DNA of 64,000 bases from Edaphochlamys debaryana. Its lineage: Eukaryota; Chlorophyta; Chlorophyceae; Chlamydomonadales. The translations under genes were made by a program, and so were the position numbers. The notes under the pieces are model-generated. The model had not been told where the DNA came from. It saw nothing but the letters and a program-made list of their open reading frames with translations, and did no database searches. Shown one piece after another: positions 1 to 11,162 of the stretch (the stretch's first letter is position 1; every line of letters starts with the position of its first letter). The stretch is from contig JAEHOE010000088.1 in NCBI GenBank assembly GCA_016858145.1, positions 434,001 to 498,000 on the forward strand, written 5' to 3'.

Positions 1-85
1 TCACGGCCCCCCGTTGCTGTGGGCACCCGACCTCGACCGCAACCGCTGCTAACCGCTAACTGCAAACCGCTGCCCACCTGGGAGG

Positions 86-668
86 GGTCCTTGGAGTTGA
101 CTTCGTCGATAAGCGCGATGCACTTTTTGAGCTGCTCGCGATTGCCGGGGGCGGGGCGCTGGGGAGGGCACGGAATGGCAGGCGAAGGGGCGGGGTGTCA
201 GGGGCGCAGAGAACGGAACGGATGCACCACTCCCCAGGGAACCACGGGGAGCCTGAGGCCGCCAAGGCGCAAGAGTGACACCGCAGCGCAGGTCAGCCCC
301 TGGAAGGCATTAGATGCATCCCTTTATAGCACAAGCCAAACTCCACAAGCTGACAAACCTACAGCTGCGATGGTCTTGTCCACAAAGACCGAGATCTCGG
401 GGGTATCGAGGGTCGCCTGGCAGGGCCCCACCCGCCCGCCCCGGGCAGGCTGCCGGGCCGCGGGGGTGGGCGCGAGCGAGGGCGCCAGGGGCCGGGCGGC
501 GGGGGTGGCCTGTGGGGTTGAGGGCGTGGGGAGCGTGGGGAGGATAAGGGGTGGAGGGGGCTTTGTGGCGGTGTTGACGGCTGGGGTGGCCGCGGTGCTT
601 TGGGGCGGGAGTGAGGCCGTGGCGGTAGATAGGGCGTGGTGGGGGGTGCTGGCAGGCCGGTGGACGTC
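86..668 (-). CDS. Partial gene, possible DUF4202-family protein (two exons seen)
   Basis: Two exons can be seen on the minus strand. The right-hand one (about 668 to 370) opens at a CTACTCAG acceptor. It encodes a Pro/Ala/Thr-rich stretch ending in TPEISVFVDKTIAA before a GTAGGT donor. The next exon (about 172 to 86) encodes NREQLKKCIALIDEVNSKDP and ends CAG|GTGGGC. The 'ALIDxxNxxDP' pattern recalls the start of DUF4202 proteins, a family of unknown biochemical role; this is a family resemblance only. No in-frame ATG precedes the right exon before a stop near 712, so at least one upstream exon is missing. The C-terminal part lies beyond the left edge of the window. Confidence is modest because only about 120 residues are visible. 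Confidence 0.4.
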
Positions 669-714
669 CACGCTCTGAGTAGGGCCCCCGCGACGCCGAT
701 CACCCCTTCAGCAG

Positions 715-2090
715 TGCAGGACTTGCTATGCTAAGCGCGTGTCGCAACCCTCACGCGTGCAGCTCGCACCTGCTGAGGCCCCGAGCATGTGTGGACGCGA
801 GCGACGTGGCCCGGCACGACCGGCGACCTGTGCAGAAACACGGGTGAGGTATGCTTCAGCATCCGGGTTGCCATGGGAGGAGCGGTTCGACGAGCGGACG
901 ACGTTCAAGGCCTCTCGACAAAGCTCTCGCGGTGCAAGCGTGCTCGCTCCGCAACGCTTGGCCGTTAGGCTGCGATCGGCGCCAGTCTTGTCACCAAAGC
1001 GCAACAGTCGACGGAGGCGCGACGCGACTTCTCGCGCTTCCGCGACACATCCGAACCATCTCACCTGGCGTTACCCGCTGCGCTGCTTTTGCGCATGGCG
1101 CCCGATCCCAATCGCCCTTTAAGCATCTTCAGCAGTGCTTGTTGACGTCGGTAGGGTTTGAGATCGCAGGATGGGTAGTGGACGCTGGTTCAACGGTGCA
1201 ACAAGTGTGTCGGTCGCACGCGAGAGTAGCGCTTGATGTCAAGTATGCAGACGTCGGAGAACATGGCGTGACAAGCAGCTGGCTTGACGTCGATTGGGGC
1301 ACGCCACGTCCCATACACATCCCACAGCTCCCGACCTCCCCGAACCGTACAAACGCCGCACGAGACAAGAATCCCTCAAGAACCACGACACAAATAAAAG
1401 GGTTGGGTTCCTGGCCTGTTCTGCGCCTTCCTCATCGACTCCATGCCTGTGGCCAGCCCCCCAGACCAGTGGTGACCAGGAGTGGACAGCCCGCCCTCGC
1501 AACACCGGCTACCTTATCTCAGCGCCCTCCCCACAGAGAGAGAAACCCCCAGGGGGCCCGAGCGCCCGACCCCCCAAGGGTGCACATGGCCTTGACCCCC
1601 CCGCGAGCGAAAGCCCTCCACCAACGCGCTAAGTGGCGTTCGGGTTGCGGGTTGCGCAAACCTGCAGTGCCAACATTGGTCACAGACCTGGCTACGGCGA
1701 GCCTCCCTACACTCCCACTCATAGTTGGGTTTCACGGCCGGCCGGCCGGCCTTCTTGACTGCCCCCAGTAACTTGCCTACGGCTTGTGCCCCGGCCTTGA
1801 TCCCTGAAACGCCCACTTCAATGCTGCACCAACATGCGAAATGATTCCTTCGCCTCCTGCGTCGAGGGCATCCGCTGCGCCTCCTGCGCCTGCTTCGCCT
1901 CCTGCTACGCCTGCTATGCTTCGCCTGCTACGCCCTCTTTCATTGCGGGTTAGGTTCATGCCCACAGCTTGCGCCCGGGCCTCCCTTCCTACTATTCTGA
2001 TGCTGCACCTGCTGCGCACACTACGAAGCTTCCTGCGCATGCTGCAGCCCCTGCTACGCCTGCTGCGCCGCCTCCTTCGCCTGCCGCGCC
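715..2090. other. Intergenic sequence with TGACGTC motifs and a degenerate CGCCTGCTACG repeat
   Basis: No protein with recognisable domains or codon structure was found here. TTGACGTCG-type boxes, which resemble CRE/bZIP sites, occur near 1142 and 1283. A short (CCGG)n palindrome lies at about 1737-1751. From about 1853 to 2112 runs a degenerate 9-12 bp repeat built on CGCCTGCTACG/CGCCTCCTGCG. It overlaps the last codons and 3' UTR of the histone deacetylase-like gene on the minus strand. Confidence 0.5.
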
Positions 2091-2095
2091 GCCTG

Positions 2096-5000
2096 CTACG
2101 CCTGCTGCGCCCGGGCCCAGGCCGCCAGGCGGTAGGCGGCGGTGCGGTACACGTCCGTGTGGGCCTGCAGGGAGGAAGGCGGCCACGGGACCAAGGCAGT
2201 GAGCAGCTCCACGAGGCAAGCAACGAGGTTAGAAATGAGGTAAGAGACGGGTGAGGGACCAGGTAAGCAGCAGCTAAAATACTAACAGGAGATTGCGGGT
2301 GTCGTACTGTCGTACCTGTACGGAGGCGTCCATGGGGCGCGTGTATCCTCCTCCCATCGACACGACCTGGGGGGTGGTGTGGGTGGCGTGGGGGCGAGGG
2401 AGCGTTGACGTGTGATGGGGGAGGCCGGAGGATGCTCCCACCCCCCATCCCCCCAGGCCCCAGGGCAAGTATGAATGACCAGACCCTGTCAATTTGCTGC
2501 CCGGCGCTGGGTGCCCCGGATCCTACGCTATGACATGCAGCAGATAGTGTAAAGCTAATTGAGCTGAGATCAGCCGACATGGGCGTGATCGGCCCTCTGC
2601 CATCCTCACAACCCTTCGTAACCATACACATGTACAGCTGGCTGCCCAGCTGTTATGTACGACAGCTAATCCTTCATCTCCCAGCTAGCTTACCAGCGGC
2701 ACGCCCGCCTCCAGTGCGGTGCCGTACACCATGTGGTTGCGCTTCAGGAGGCCATCCCGGCTGAGGGCCAGGCGGCCGAAGCTGAGGCCAGCGGGGGGGC
2801 GGCGAATAAAGATGGGGGGGGGGGGGGGGAGCTGGGTGGGGCGCGCCGTTAAGGCGACAGACGCATGCACACACACAACCGGTGCCCCTTCTACACCCTG
2901 CGTTCCTTCGGGTGGTTGTGGCAACACGGGGACCTCCCCGCAACGGACAATAACCCAACTTCACGGGGTTCCCACACAACCTCACCCCACGTCCCCACCT
3001 GTCCCCTTTGAGAGCGTCCACCCCCGCCTGGAAGAAGACCAGCTGGGGCCGGTGGTCGCGCATGAGCCTGGGCAGCCAGGACTGGGGGGGAGTCGCGGGA
3101 TGGAGGCGAAGATGTGGAGGCAGGTGTGCGAAGATATGGCGAGAGGTGTGAGGGACAGCACGTCAGCGGCCAGCGGGACCCCATCGCAGGGGCGGGGCCT
3201 CGCGACTGGGATCTACGGGACTTGGGCAACGGGTACGGGCCCCGCTAGCAACACTTCCGCTAGGCCCGCTAGATAGTCCCCATCCCCATGCTCATTCCCC
3301 ATGCAGCCCCAAGGGTGTCAGATTCTCAGATAGCGCCCCCAGCACTACGAGGACCGGCCTCATGCCGGCCCACTCTCCCAATCTGCATCCTCTCCGAGTT
3401 ATGGGTAGGTTCTCTTGGGGCCCAACTCTCTTGAGGCCCAACCACCTGCATCCCCACCCGGATGGCGTAGGCCCCATCCCGGCACTCCCACCTGCAGTAG
3501 CGCCAGGTACTCTGCATCGCCGGTGTCGTCCGGCAGGGGCAGGTCGTACGTGTTGGTACGACGACTCTGCGTGGGGGTGCCGTACGCATGAAGAGAAGTG
3601 GCAAGGGCTAGTGGCTTTCCGAGAAAAAGAGGAGCAGGCCGCCACCGCACGGTGCCCCGTCCTTGCAGCTTATGGCTACGGCAGCGTGTGGTTGGCAGGA
3701 GGAGGAGGACCACCAAAGGTCTGATTGAAACCTCGTGCGTACCTTCCAGGGGTAGTTCCGGTCGCCGAAGATGTCGAAGGTGGTCACCCGAGGGTCATTC
3801 TGCAGGGGGATGAAATCTTATCTAGAGGTTGAAAGGGGACAAGACCCAGGGTATGGGCGAGGGAGGCGCGGGTGGCGACGGTGACACACGTTTGTGATCG
3901 AATGTGGTCCACGCACCTGGAAAATCTCTGCCGTACCGTTGCCCTGATGCACATCCAGATCGATCACGAGGATGGAATCCAATCTGGGCACGGCGAAGGG
4001 AAGGCAGCAGCAGGGCGCAGGGCAGTTGAATATGTGCTGGCGGCACCAAAGGCAATCAACTCAGCCAACACGTTGCCCCCCGAGCGTTGCACCGCCCCGA
4101 GGCGACGGGGCTCCTCGTCCCTGCTGAGCCTCCACCCTAGAGCGGTCTAAGCTACACACCGTAGCGGCGTTGCAGCCCAGACGTCGCCACGGTGCTCTGG
4201 GTCCCCGATGAGCCCCAGACCGGAGTGAACCAAGCGAAATCCAACCATGCGACTCACCCGTAGTCGCGCATCGCCACAGACGCAGCAATGGCAATGTCGT
4301 TTAGGATGCAGAAGCCCTCGCCCCTGCGGTCCAGGATAGGGAAGCACAGAAGTACTTCAGTGGCTTGGGCGGGGGTGACAGGCCCTGGAAACAGGCCCGC
4401 AGGGTCCGCTCTTCCAAGACAGACAGATCGGCTCCCGCCATGAGTGCGAGGACGAGGGGTGCTGAGAGTCCTGCCCGCTGCCCTCACCGGTCTCGGAAGG
4501 CGTGGTGCGTGCCGCCCGCGATGTTGCCAGCGATGCCCCGACCCTGGTGGAGGAAGTAGGTTGCACGGGGTGGGCTGGAAGAAGGGAGCAAGGCGCGAGG
4601 CACATTCCAAGAGCCGTGCCAAGCTCCCATAGCCCCCTCCCCCGCCCACCATGCAACCAAGGGCACCACCATCGCTGCTGCACGCTGTTTCTCCCAAGGT
4701 GTTCTAGCTAGTTGTCCTCCCACTCAACAACAACCAGCCCCTCTCGCTCTTCTCACCATCCTCCATGCACCGCCCCCACCGCACCTGCCGCATCACCAGG
4801 TGCATCGCCTGCACGGTGCCGCCGCTAGAGGCAAAGGTGCGCCCCACCTGGTCCCCGTAGGGCCGGTGGGGGGGGGGGCGAAGTGGGGCAGAGAGGTGAC
4901 GGGCGTTTCCGGAGACCGAGGCGCTGTACCGGTACAAGGCGTGAGACTACCGGGCGACGGCAGAGGTCCCCCTGGCATTCCTGCCGCCACCTTCCCCCAG

Positions 5001-6189
5001 CCGCCCCCTCCTCTTGTCAGTCCTCTTCCTCGCATCCTCGACGCTCAACCGTCAACCGTCAACCGCCAACCGCCGCCCACCAGCTGCTCGCTCCAGGGGA
5101 AGCCCACGTTTCGCATCTCCGGCTCTGTCATGTGGTTGCTCCTGGCGACGGGGATGGGTGGAGGTGGAGGTGGATGCGATACGGTATCAGCGCTGTCCAT
5201 GCGGCTCACACGACCAGCTGCTGTCCCCTGCTGTGTGAGCCACCCTCCCCACCGCCATCCCGGCACCGCACCTGAACCGCTCCACATACGCCGGCTCGTG
5301 CACCAGCGTCGCGTCCGCCCACGCCACGGGCGGCGCAGGCCGCAGCTCCACGGCGGGGCCGCCCCCGCCGCCCGCGCCCGCGCCGCCGTCAGCCGCCAGG
5401 GATGGGTCTGCCGCCAGCGCCGCCCGTGTGGCCGCGTACTTGAGCATCGGGAAGCGGTGCCCCGGGGGCAGAGGCACCTGGGGAGGGGCAGGGAGGGGGA
5501 CGAGTTCAGCGGTCGGTGTTCGGCGTCCACAGTCCGAGAGGCCGAGGGTTTAGGGTTTTCCAGGCTGAGGTGGGGCAGGTTGAAGTGGGGTCAGCTGCCG
5601 CGGGCAGGGGTACAGCACGGGGCCGGGAGAGGCCAGAGGGAGGGCTTCAGGAAGAGCACAGTCCGGCTCCCCCTCGCTCGCCGCCGAGGCCAGGGGAGGG
5701 TCAGCGGAGGTTCCAGCACGTACGGGCCATCCCCCCCTTTGGCTCACCACCCAGGTCAGGCGAGGGGCAGGGCTCATTCGACCCACGTCCGCACACCCCC
5801 GGTCTGCTCACCACCCAATGGTCTGGTTCTATCCATGTCCGGCCTTCCCCCGCCTTCCCCGGCCTTCCCCCGGCCTTCCCCTGCCTTCCCCGCCCGGTCC
5901 GCTTACGTACGTCGTACGGGCCATCCCCCCCTTTCGCTCACCACCCAGTGGTCTGCGTAATATGCCACCAGCGTCCCCAGGGGAGCAGGGGAGGGCAGCG
6001 AACCGGCCTCGGGTACCGCCACCGTCGGGGCCGTCGCCGCCGCCGCCGCGGAGGAGGCAGCGGCGGCGGCCGCTGGGGGCAGCGCGGCGGCGGCCGACCG
6101 GGCGGCGGAGGACAGGGGCCGTGATGGTGCGGCCGGGGCCGGGGAGCTTGGGGTCCGAGGGGGGAGCCAGGGAGTGATTGGGGGCGGGG
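2096..6189 (-). CDS. Histone deacetylase-superfamily protein, bacterial (AcuC-like) type
   Basis: Zn-dependent deacetylase of the arginase/deacetylase fold. In transcript order the exons encode: an Ala-rich N-terminus ending LVAYYADHW (to 5942); VPLPPGHRFPMLKYAA (5477-5272); EPEMRNVGFPWSEQL (5141-5081); SSGGT (4847-4785); GGTHHAFRDR (4543-4488); GEGFCILNDIAIAA (4323-4258); VIDLDVHQGNGTAEIF (about 3988-3918); NDPRVTTFDIFG (about 3803-3744); then QAGVDALKGD (to about 3011), FGRLALSRDGLLKRN, SMGGGYTRPM (2371-2317) and a C-terminus ending ARAQQA before a stop at 2096-2098. The His-His pair, the DxDxHxGNG metal/charge-relay motif, the second metal aspartate in AGVD and the GGGY tyrosine loop are all present, so it should be active. 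GHRFPMxKY and HHAFxDRGEGFC are typical of bacterial and organelle-type members rather than of nuclear class I/II or HDAC11. The true start is unresolved. An Arg/Ser/Ala-rich exon around 6270-6572 could supply an organellar presequence. The gene is divergent from the phosphatase gene. Confidence 0.9.
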
Positions 6190-7066
6190 CTGCGGAGGGA
6201 GGCAGGGCGGGCCAGGGGCGAGGGCTGAGGGAGGGGGGGCTCAGGCGCAGGCTTCCTGCTCCGTCCTTTCCCTCAGGGCCCTACCTCAGGAAAGAGGCTA
6301 CTCCTGAAGAGGGCCCCAGGGTCTAAACAGGGCCCCGGCCTGACCCCACGCCCGCTCGTCATTGACCCCCGCTCTACCCGCTTACTGCTGGCCACGTGCT
6401 TCAGGCAACGCCCGCCAGCCCCCGCCGCAAGCCGGGGCGCCACCGCGACCGCGCGCATCCTGCAGTCGCGCAAGGCCCGACTGCATCTGCTTGCGGATGC
6501 CCGCATGCGAGGGGGCCGCCGGGTTGCCGAGCGCGAGCGGGGGTCGAAATGCAATGCGCTGGCTCCAACCACTCGCGCGCGACTGCTCGCAGCTGCGACC
6601 CGCTAAGCACGCGATGGCGCTTGTGTTGTGGTGTGGGATTGGCTTGTGTATAGCATATCTATTTGGGCGCCCCCAGGATGCCAGGAGGGCTTGTTGCGAC
6701 CGCGGGCTGCATTGCGCGGGTCGGCCGGGTCACCGGCGGGACGCTGCGAACGGACGGCGAGGCTTGGTGAGCTGTTATCCATTCCTATACAAGCGTGCTC
6801 ATTCCCCAGGAGCCCCGGTACCTACAAACCCTGTCACAGTTAGAAGTGTGCGTGGACTGTTCAGCGCATTCGCCAGCCCAACACGCTGTTTTGACCATAG
6901 CTATGCGCTTCCGCCAAGTCAAGTAGCGTAGGTAGCTTTGGGGCCCAGAGCCGGGGTAGACAGCGAGCTGCGAAGCCGCCGCGCTGCTGCCGAGCCAACG
7001 CAAGGTCGAACCCGCGCAGCCCAGCTGCCCAGCCCCTGGTGCTAGCTTGGAGCACCGTCGGCAAGG
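6190..7066. promoter_or_regulatory. Divergent upstream region between the deacetylase and phosphatase genes
   Basis: This gap separates the minus-strand deacetylase from the plus-strand phosphatase. The part at 6270-6572 is open on the minus strand and is basic and Ser/Ala-rich, as expected of an organellar targeting exon. A GAG|GTAGGG donor-like site lies near 6285, but its phase does not join cleanly to the next exon. From 6600 to 7066 no gene is seen, so this stretch should carry both promoters. No canonical TATA box was identified. Confidence 0.4.
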
Positions 7067-9798
7067 ATGTTTGCGTTCGACACCAAGTGCGCGCAAATTC
7101 GGCCGCACCTGTTTCTCGGGGCGGCCCCACACGAGGCGGACTACGCCCTCCTGCGGCGTCACAACGTGACGCATATCCTCCAGGTGAGGCGCCGCAGAAG
7201 TAGGCTGCATCCTTGCGCTGCGGGTAGGAGATGGCATGCAGGGCATGTCCGGGCCTTGCCCTCTACCGTTGCGGCGAGGGCCTTCAGCTCCGCACCGTGA
7301 GCTGTGCTCAGCGCTCCTAGACCACCTGCGTCCCGGCTCCGCCATCGCCTCGCGCCTGGGCTGTTGCACCCCCGCACACGCTCAGGTCCCCCGAAACTTC
7401 TGCCCTGGCCTGCGGGCCCGCCGTCAGCTCTGCCCCCCTTCCCGCCGGCCGTCCCTCCCCACCCACCCACCCAGCTACTCATCGTTCGCACAGCTACGGA
7501 GCCTCCTGAAGCGCTACCCGCCTAGCCACACTCCTGTGGCTGCAACTCACCACTTCATTACCCTACCCTCCGTTGCCTCGCCCCGCGCGCAGGTCGGCGT
7601 GGAGTTGCGGCCCAGCTTCCCGGACCGATTCACGTACCTTCGCGTCGCCATCGACGACGCCGAGGTCGTGGACATCGTCTCGATCCTGCCACGCTGCTTC
7701 GCGTTCATCGAAGGGGCGCGTACGGGCCTGGGCTCGGCCTACGACCATGCCGGCACCGATGCCCACTACCAATCGCTGCGGGCCAAGGCCGCGAAGGCCG
7801 ACCCGCAAGGCGCGGGCCAGCAGTCGCCATCTGACTCAGCCAAGCAGCGGCGCGAGCAGCGGCGCTTCGTCGCGCAGCAGCGACCTGGGCATGAGCTGTC
7901 GATGCCCGCGGATGTCGATGCCGACGAGGATGCTTCGCAGGGCGTTGTGCTCGTCCACTGTATGGCGGGCATGAGCCGCTCTGCCAGCGTGGTGGTGGCG
8001 TACCTCATGTGGCGCGAGCAGCTCAGGTGCGGCGGATCGGGGCGGGTCGGGCCAGGGCACGAGATCGGGGGCACGAAGGGGGGGTCGGTACGGGGCGGGG
8101 CGGGGGTTACACGATATGATGGCGGGGGCTGCGCGACTCCCCAGATTACGAGATCGGCGTCATCCCATGTCATCCCTGCGGCCCTGTCAATACCCATTCC
8201 CCACCCCACCCCGCCACCACGCCAGGTACGAGGAGGCCTTCAAGCAGGTCAAGACCGCGCGGCCCTGCATCTACCCCAACCTGGGTGCGTCACAGTACCG
8301 GCGCCTGCGCCCGCGTCCGGGCCCGTCGCGGGGCGGCTCTGAATCCCACTGCTGCCCAGCCTCGCCCCACGCGCGCGCTCCAGCCTGATCGCTGCTTCGC
8401 GGTCTGTCTCAAAAACACACGAAGCTGGACTTGCGGGACGCGACTCGTGTTCCTGCCTGCGCCCGCCCCGCCCGCTGCTGCCTCCGATGCCGCTGCCGCT
8501 GCTGCCGCTGCCGCCCGGTGCCGGAGCGCAGGCTTCCTGCTGCAGCTGTGGGAGTGGGAGGCGGGCGGCTGCCGGCTGGAGGGGTGGGGCGGCTGGGGCA
8601 AGCACCGCCTGGCTGAGCGCCTGGCCGAGTACAGGTGCGCGCGGGAGGGCAGGACAGGGCTTGCGAGGGGGCACAGCGAGGGGTACCGCCAACCTGGGAT
8701 GCCAGCGAGCCCCAGATCGGGGCGGTAGAAAGCGAGAGGTAGGGGGCCTGCAATGGGCAGGGGAATTGCAGAAGGCCGGGGCGTGCAGCTTGTCTGCAAG
8801 TGGGGCGCAAGCATCTGGCGGGGATGTGAGCAAATCTCAGCGGGGGGGAAGGCGATGCTATGGATGGGTGCTAGCTGAGTGAGGGACTGAGGGGGCGTGC
8901 AGGGGGAAGGGGAAGGGCACAAGCTGCGCGCCCCCGCCCAGCTGTACGTGACCAGCCCTCCCGATCCTTATCCTCCCAATCTTGCGCGTCTCCTGTCCTC
9001 GCCGTCCGCAGGCGGGTGCAGCTGGCCATGGGCCTCCACCCGGCGGTGCGGGTGCGCCTGGTGCTGCCCTCCTGGACCCAGGCGGAGACGCAGGGAGATG
9101 CCTCCCCCGCCGCCATCTCCGCCCCCATCTTGGGCGCCCCACCCGGCGGCGGCGGCGAGCCCTCGGCCGCCGGCACGCCCGCCCCGGCCGGCACGCCGGG
9201 CGGGCCCGGCGGCCGGAGCGAGTTCGACCACCCCACACTGCGCGACGTGGAGAGCCTCTTCACCTCAGCTGAGGCCGCCGCCAGCGCCAACGCCAGCGCC
9301 AGCGCGGCAGGCCCAGACGGAAGCGCCACGATTGCATCCGCCGCCGGAGCCGAGGCTGGCGGCAGCAGTCCCGCGGCGTCCTGTGGGGCGGCAGCGGAGG
9401 CCCAGCCCAGGCCCAAGCCCAGGCCCACATGCGGCGACGATGCGATCGAGGCCGCGGCCGCGGCGGCCCTTCAGGCGGGCGAGGAGGAGGACCAGGGCCA
9501 GGACCCCGCATCCGGGGTGGGAGGAGGCGAAAGCGCGGGTGCGGAGGTGGTGGACGAGGAGGCTCCCGCCTCGACCCTGGAGGGGTGTGGGGACATTGAG
9601 GCGCCCGCAATCACGGCGGCCGAGTGCGGCGTGAGCGCTGGCGTGGCGCTGGGCCCCGAGGCCGGGAGCGGAGTGGAGGAGGCGGGGTCGTGCTGCGGCG
9701 GGGCAGTGCTCTTGGTGGCTGGGGCGGCGCCGCAGACCAAGCTGGCTGCCATGGGGCCCGTGGAGACGGCTGGCTACGGGCTGGAAGTCAAGTGCTGA
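7067..9798 (+). CDS. Dual-specificity protein phosphatase (DSP family)
   Basis: Cys-based phosphatase predicted to dephosphorylate Ser/Thr/Tyr residues. Exons 7067-7183, 7593-8026, 8226-8284, 8532-8634 and 9012-9798 join with matching phases and encode about 499 aa. The N-terminus (IRPHLFLGAAPHEADYALL ... THILQ) matches the DSP substrate-recognition strand 'I.p.LflG....a.....l....ithil'. The P-loop is HCMAGMSRSASVVVAYLM, with catalytic Cys and Arg intact. The general-acid Asp probably lies in RVAIDDAEVVDI. A charged insert of about 65 aa, Gln/Arg-rich, separates the core strands from the P-loop. After the helix EEAFKQVKTARPCIYPNLG the C-terminal third is a long Ala/Gly/Pro/Glu-rich tail without a known domain. 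It may be disordered and regulatory. The substrate is unknown; MAP kinases are only one possibility. Confidence 0.88.
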
Positions 9799-11162
9799 CC
9801 AGGCCCCGCGGGAATGCGGTCCCGGTGCGGGTCCTGCATGGGCCTAGGATGATGGTCGTCGCTGGTGTGGTTGGGCGGCGGCTGGGCGCAGGGGCAGGCA
9901 GGGAGCAGGACGCGGTGCAGTTTTGCAGTTTGTAGAGGTCTGTTGCTGTGGTTGGTTGGTGGCGACGTGGGGTGACTGCTGCGGGAGGCGTGCAGGCCTT
10001 GGCCGGCCCTTCGGACGAGGCTCGGGTCCACCTCTGGAGAGTGGTGCTTGCCGGGGAGTCGCGGCAGCCGCTGCGCTAAGATCGGCAAGCCAGAGGTTGG
10101 CAGGCAGTGCGGGATGGTGGTCACGGGAAGAACTCAGCAGGCGCATTGACTTCACAGTCGGTCAGGAGGGCTCTTTCTCATCACGTTTGGTCGGTTCGCG
10201 GGCTCGGTTCGACGTACGGGTATCTAACGGTATCGTAACTACGAGTGTCGCCCGAAGTGTTCGCGTGTTCATTGCGTGGGCCAGCGCGCTCTGCAGCTCG
10301 ACTCGAGTATGAAGGCTGGGCGTCCGGGCTCTGCGGCCCTGTCCTAGGTTTAGCTGGTGCATACTGTGCGGTAGGTAGAAGAAAGGGCCAGTGCTCGGGT
10401 CCTAGCAGCTGGCACTCGTTGAGTCCACGTGGAGATGGACTATCTGGTTGGTTTTGATAGTGTGAACATTGATAGCTCCCAGCGTCTGGGGAGCATATTT
10501 TGGCCTCACCGCAGGCTGTCGCGGTCAGGCGTGGCCGGGGAATAAGCCCATACGCTGAGTGGGTTCTTCTTGTGCCCTGAAGACGCGTGTGTACTGGCCT
10601 GCCGCTGTATCGGTGAGGCATATGTCCCCTGCACGGGGGCCCAGGGCTGAAGACAAAAGGTGCGGGTATCCGCTTGGCTTCTTCCTCGTGCGGTGTGTGT
10701 GCGGGGGGGGTCGAGGTGGAGAGCGGTGACCTGAGGCGTCTTGTACGTGTTGCCCCGGTCTTAGGCCTTGGCGTGTATAGCATGGTGCCATGCGTGGCTC
10801 CCGAAGAGGACTGGCGCAAGGTTAGCGCAATGCTCGAGCTTTGGATCGGGCAGGACGCAGCTCCTGGATAAGGACGGGCCGGTTGGGAATGAGGCTCTGA
10901 AGCCCGGTGTGCCGTGTAAGACACTGTGGCCCGACATCGCTCTCACTCTTTCCAGGCACTGCACTGCAGTCGGCGAATAGCAACAGTGACGAATGTGTGC
11001 AGTACGGCGCAGTGCTGTACGGCGCCAGACCGGTTGGCGGGAAACTCGATCGGCAATTGCTGCACGTGCTTTCGTTGGTGCACCAAGGCGAGAAACCAGA
11101 GCTCGCAATAAACATACATGTAGGGGATAAGTTCCGTCTCAGGTCGCTTTCGCTTCGCGACG
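9799..11162. other. Intergenic region between phosphatase and PrimPol
   Basis: About 1.36 kb without a supportable gene. Short open frames on both strands show no domain, splice or codon pattern. A TGTAA motif, the usual green-algal polyadenylation signal, occurs at 10915-10919. It is 1.1 kb past the phosphatase stop, rather far for a typical 3' UTR. The right end should hold the PrimPol promoter. Confidence 0.4.

Noticed and set aside
851..1771. 300-codon plus-strand open frame
   Set aside because: No domain, odd composition and overlap with equally open minus-strand frames; likely chance in GC-rich DNA.
2813..2830. G-run of about 17 as a regulatory site
   Set aside because: Intronic homopolymer on the coding-complement strand; likely a C-rich polypyrimidine tract for the deacetylase gene.
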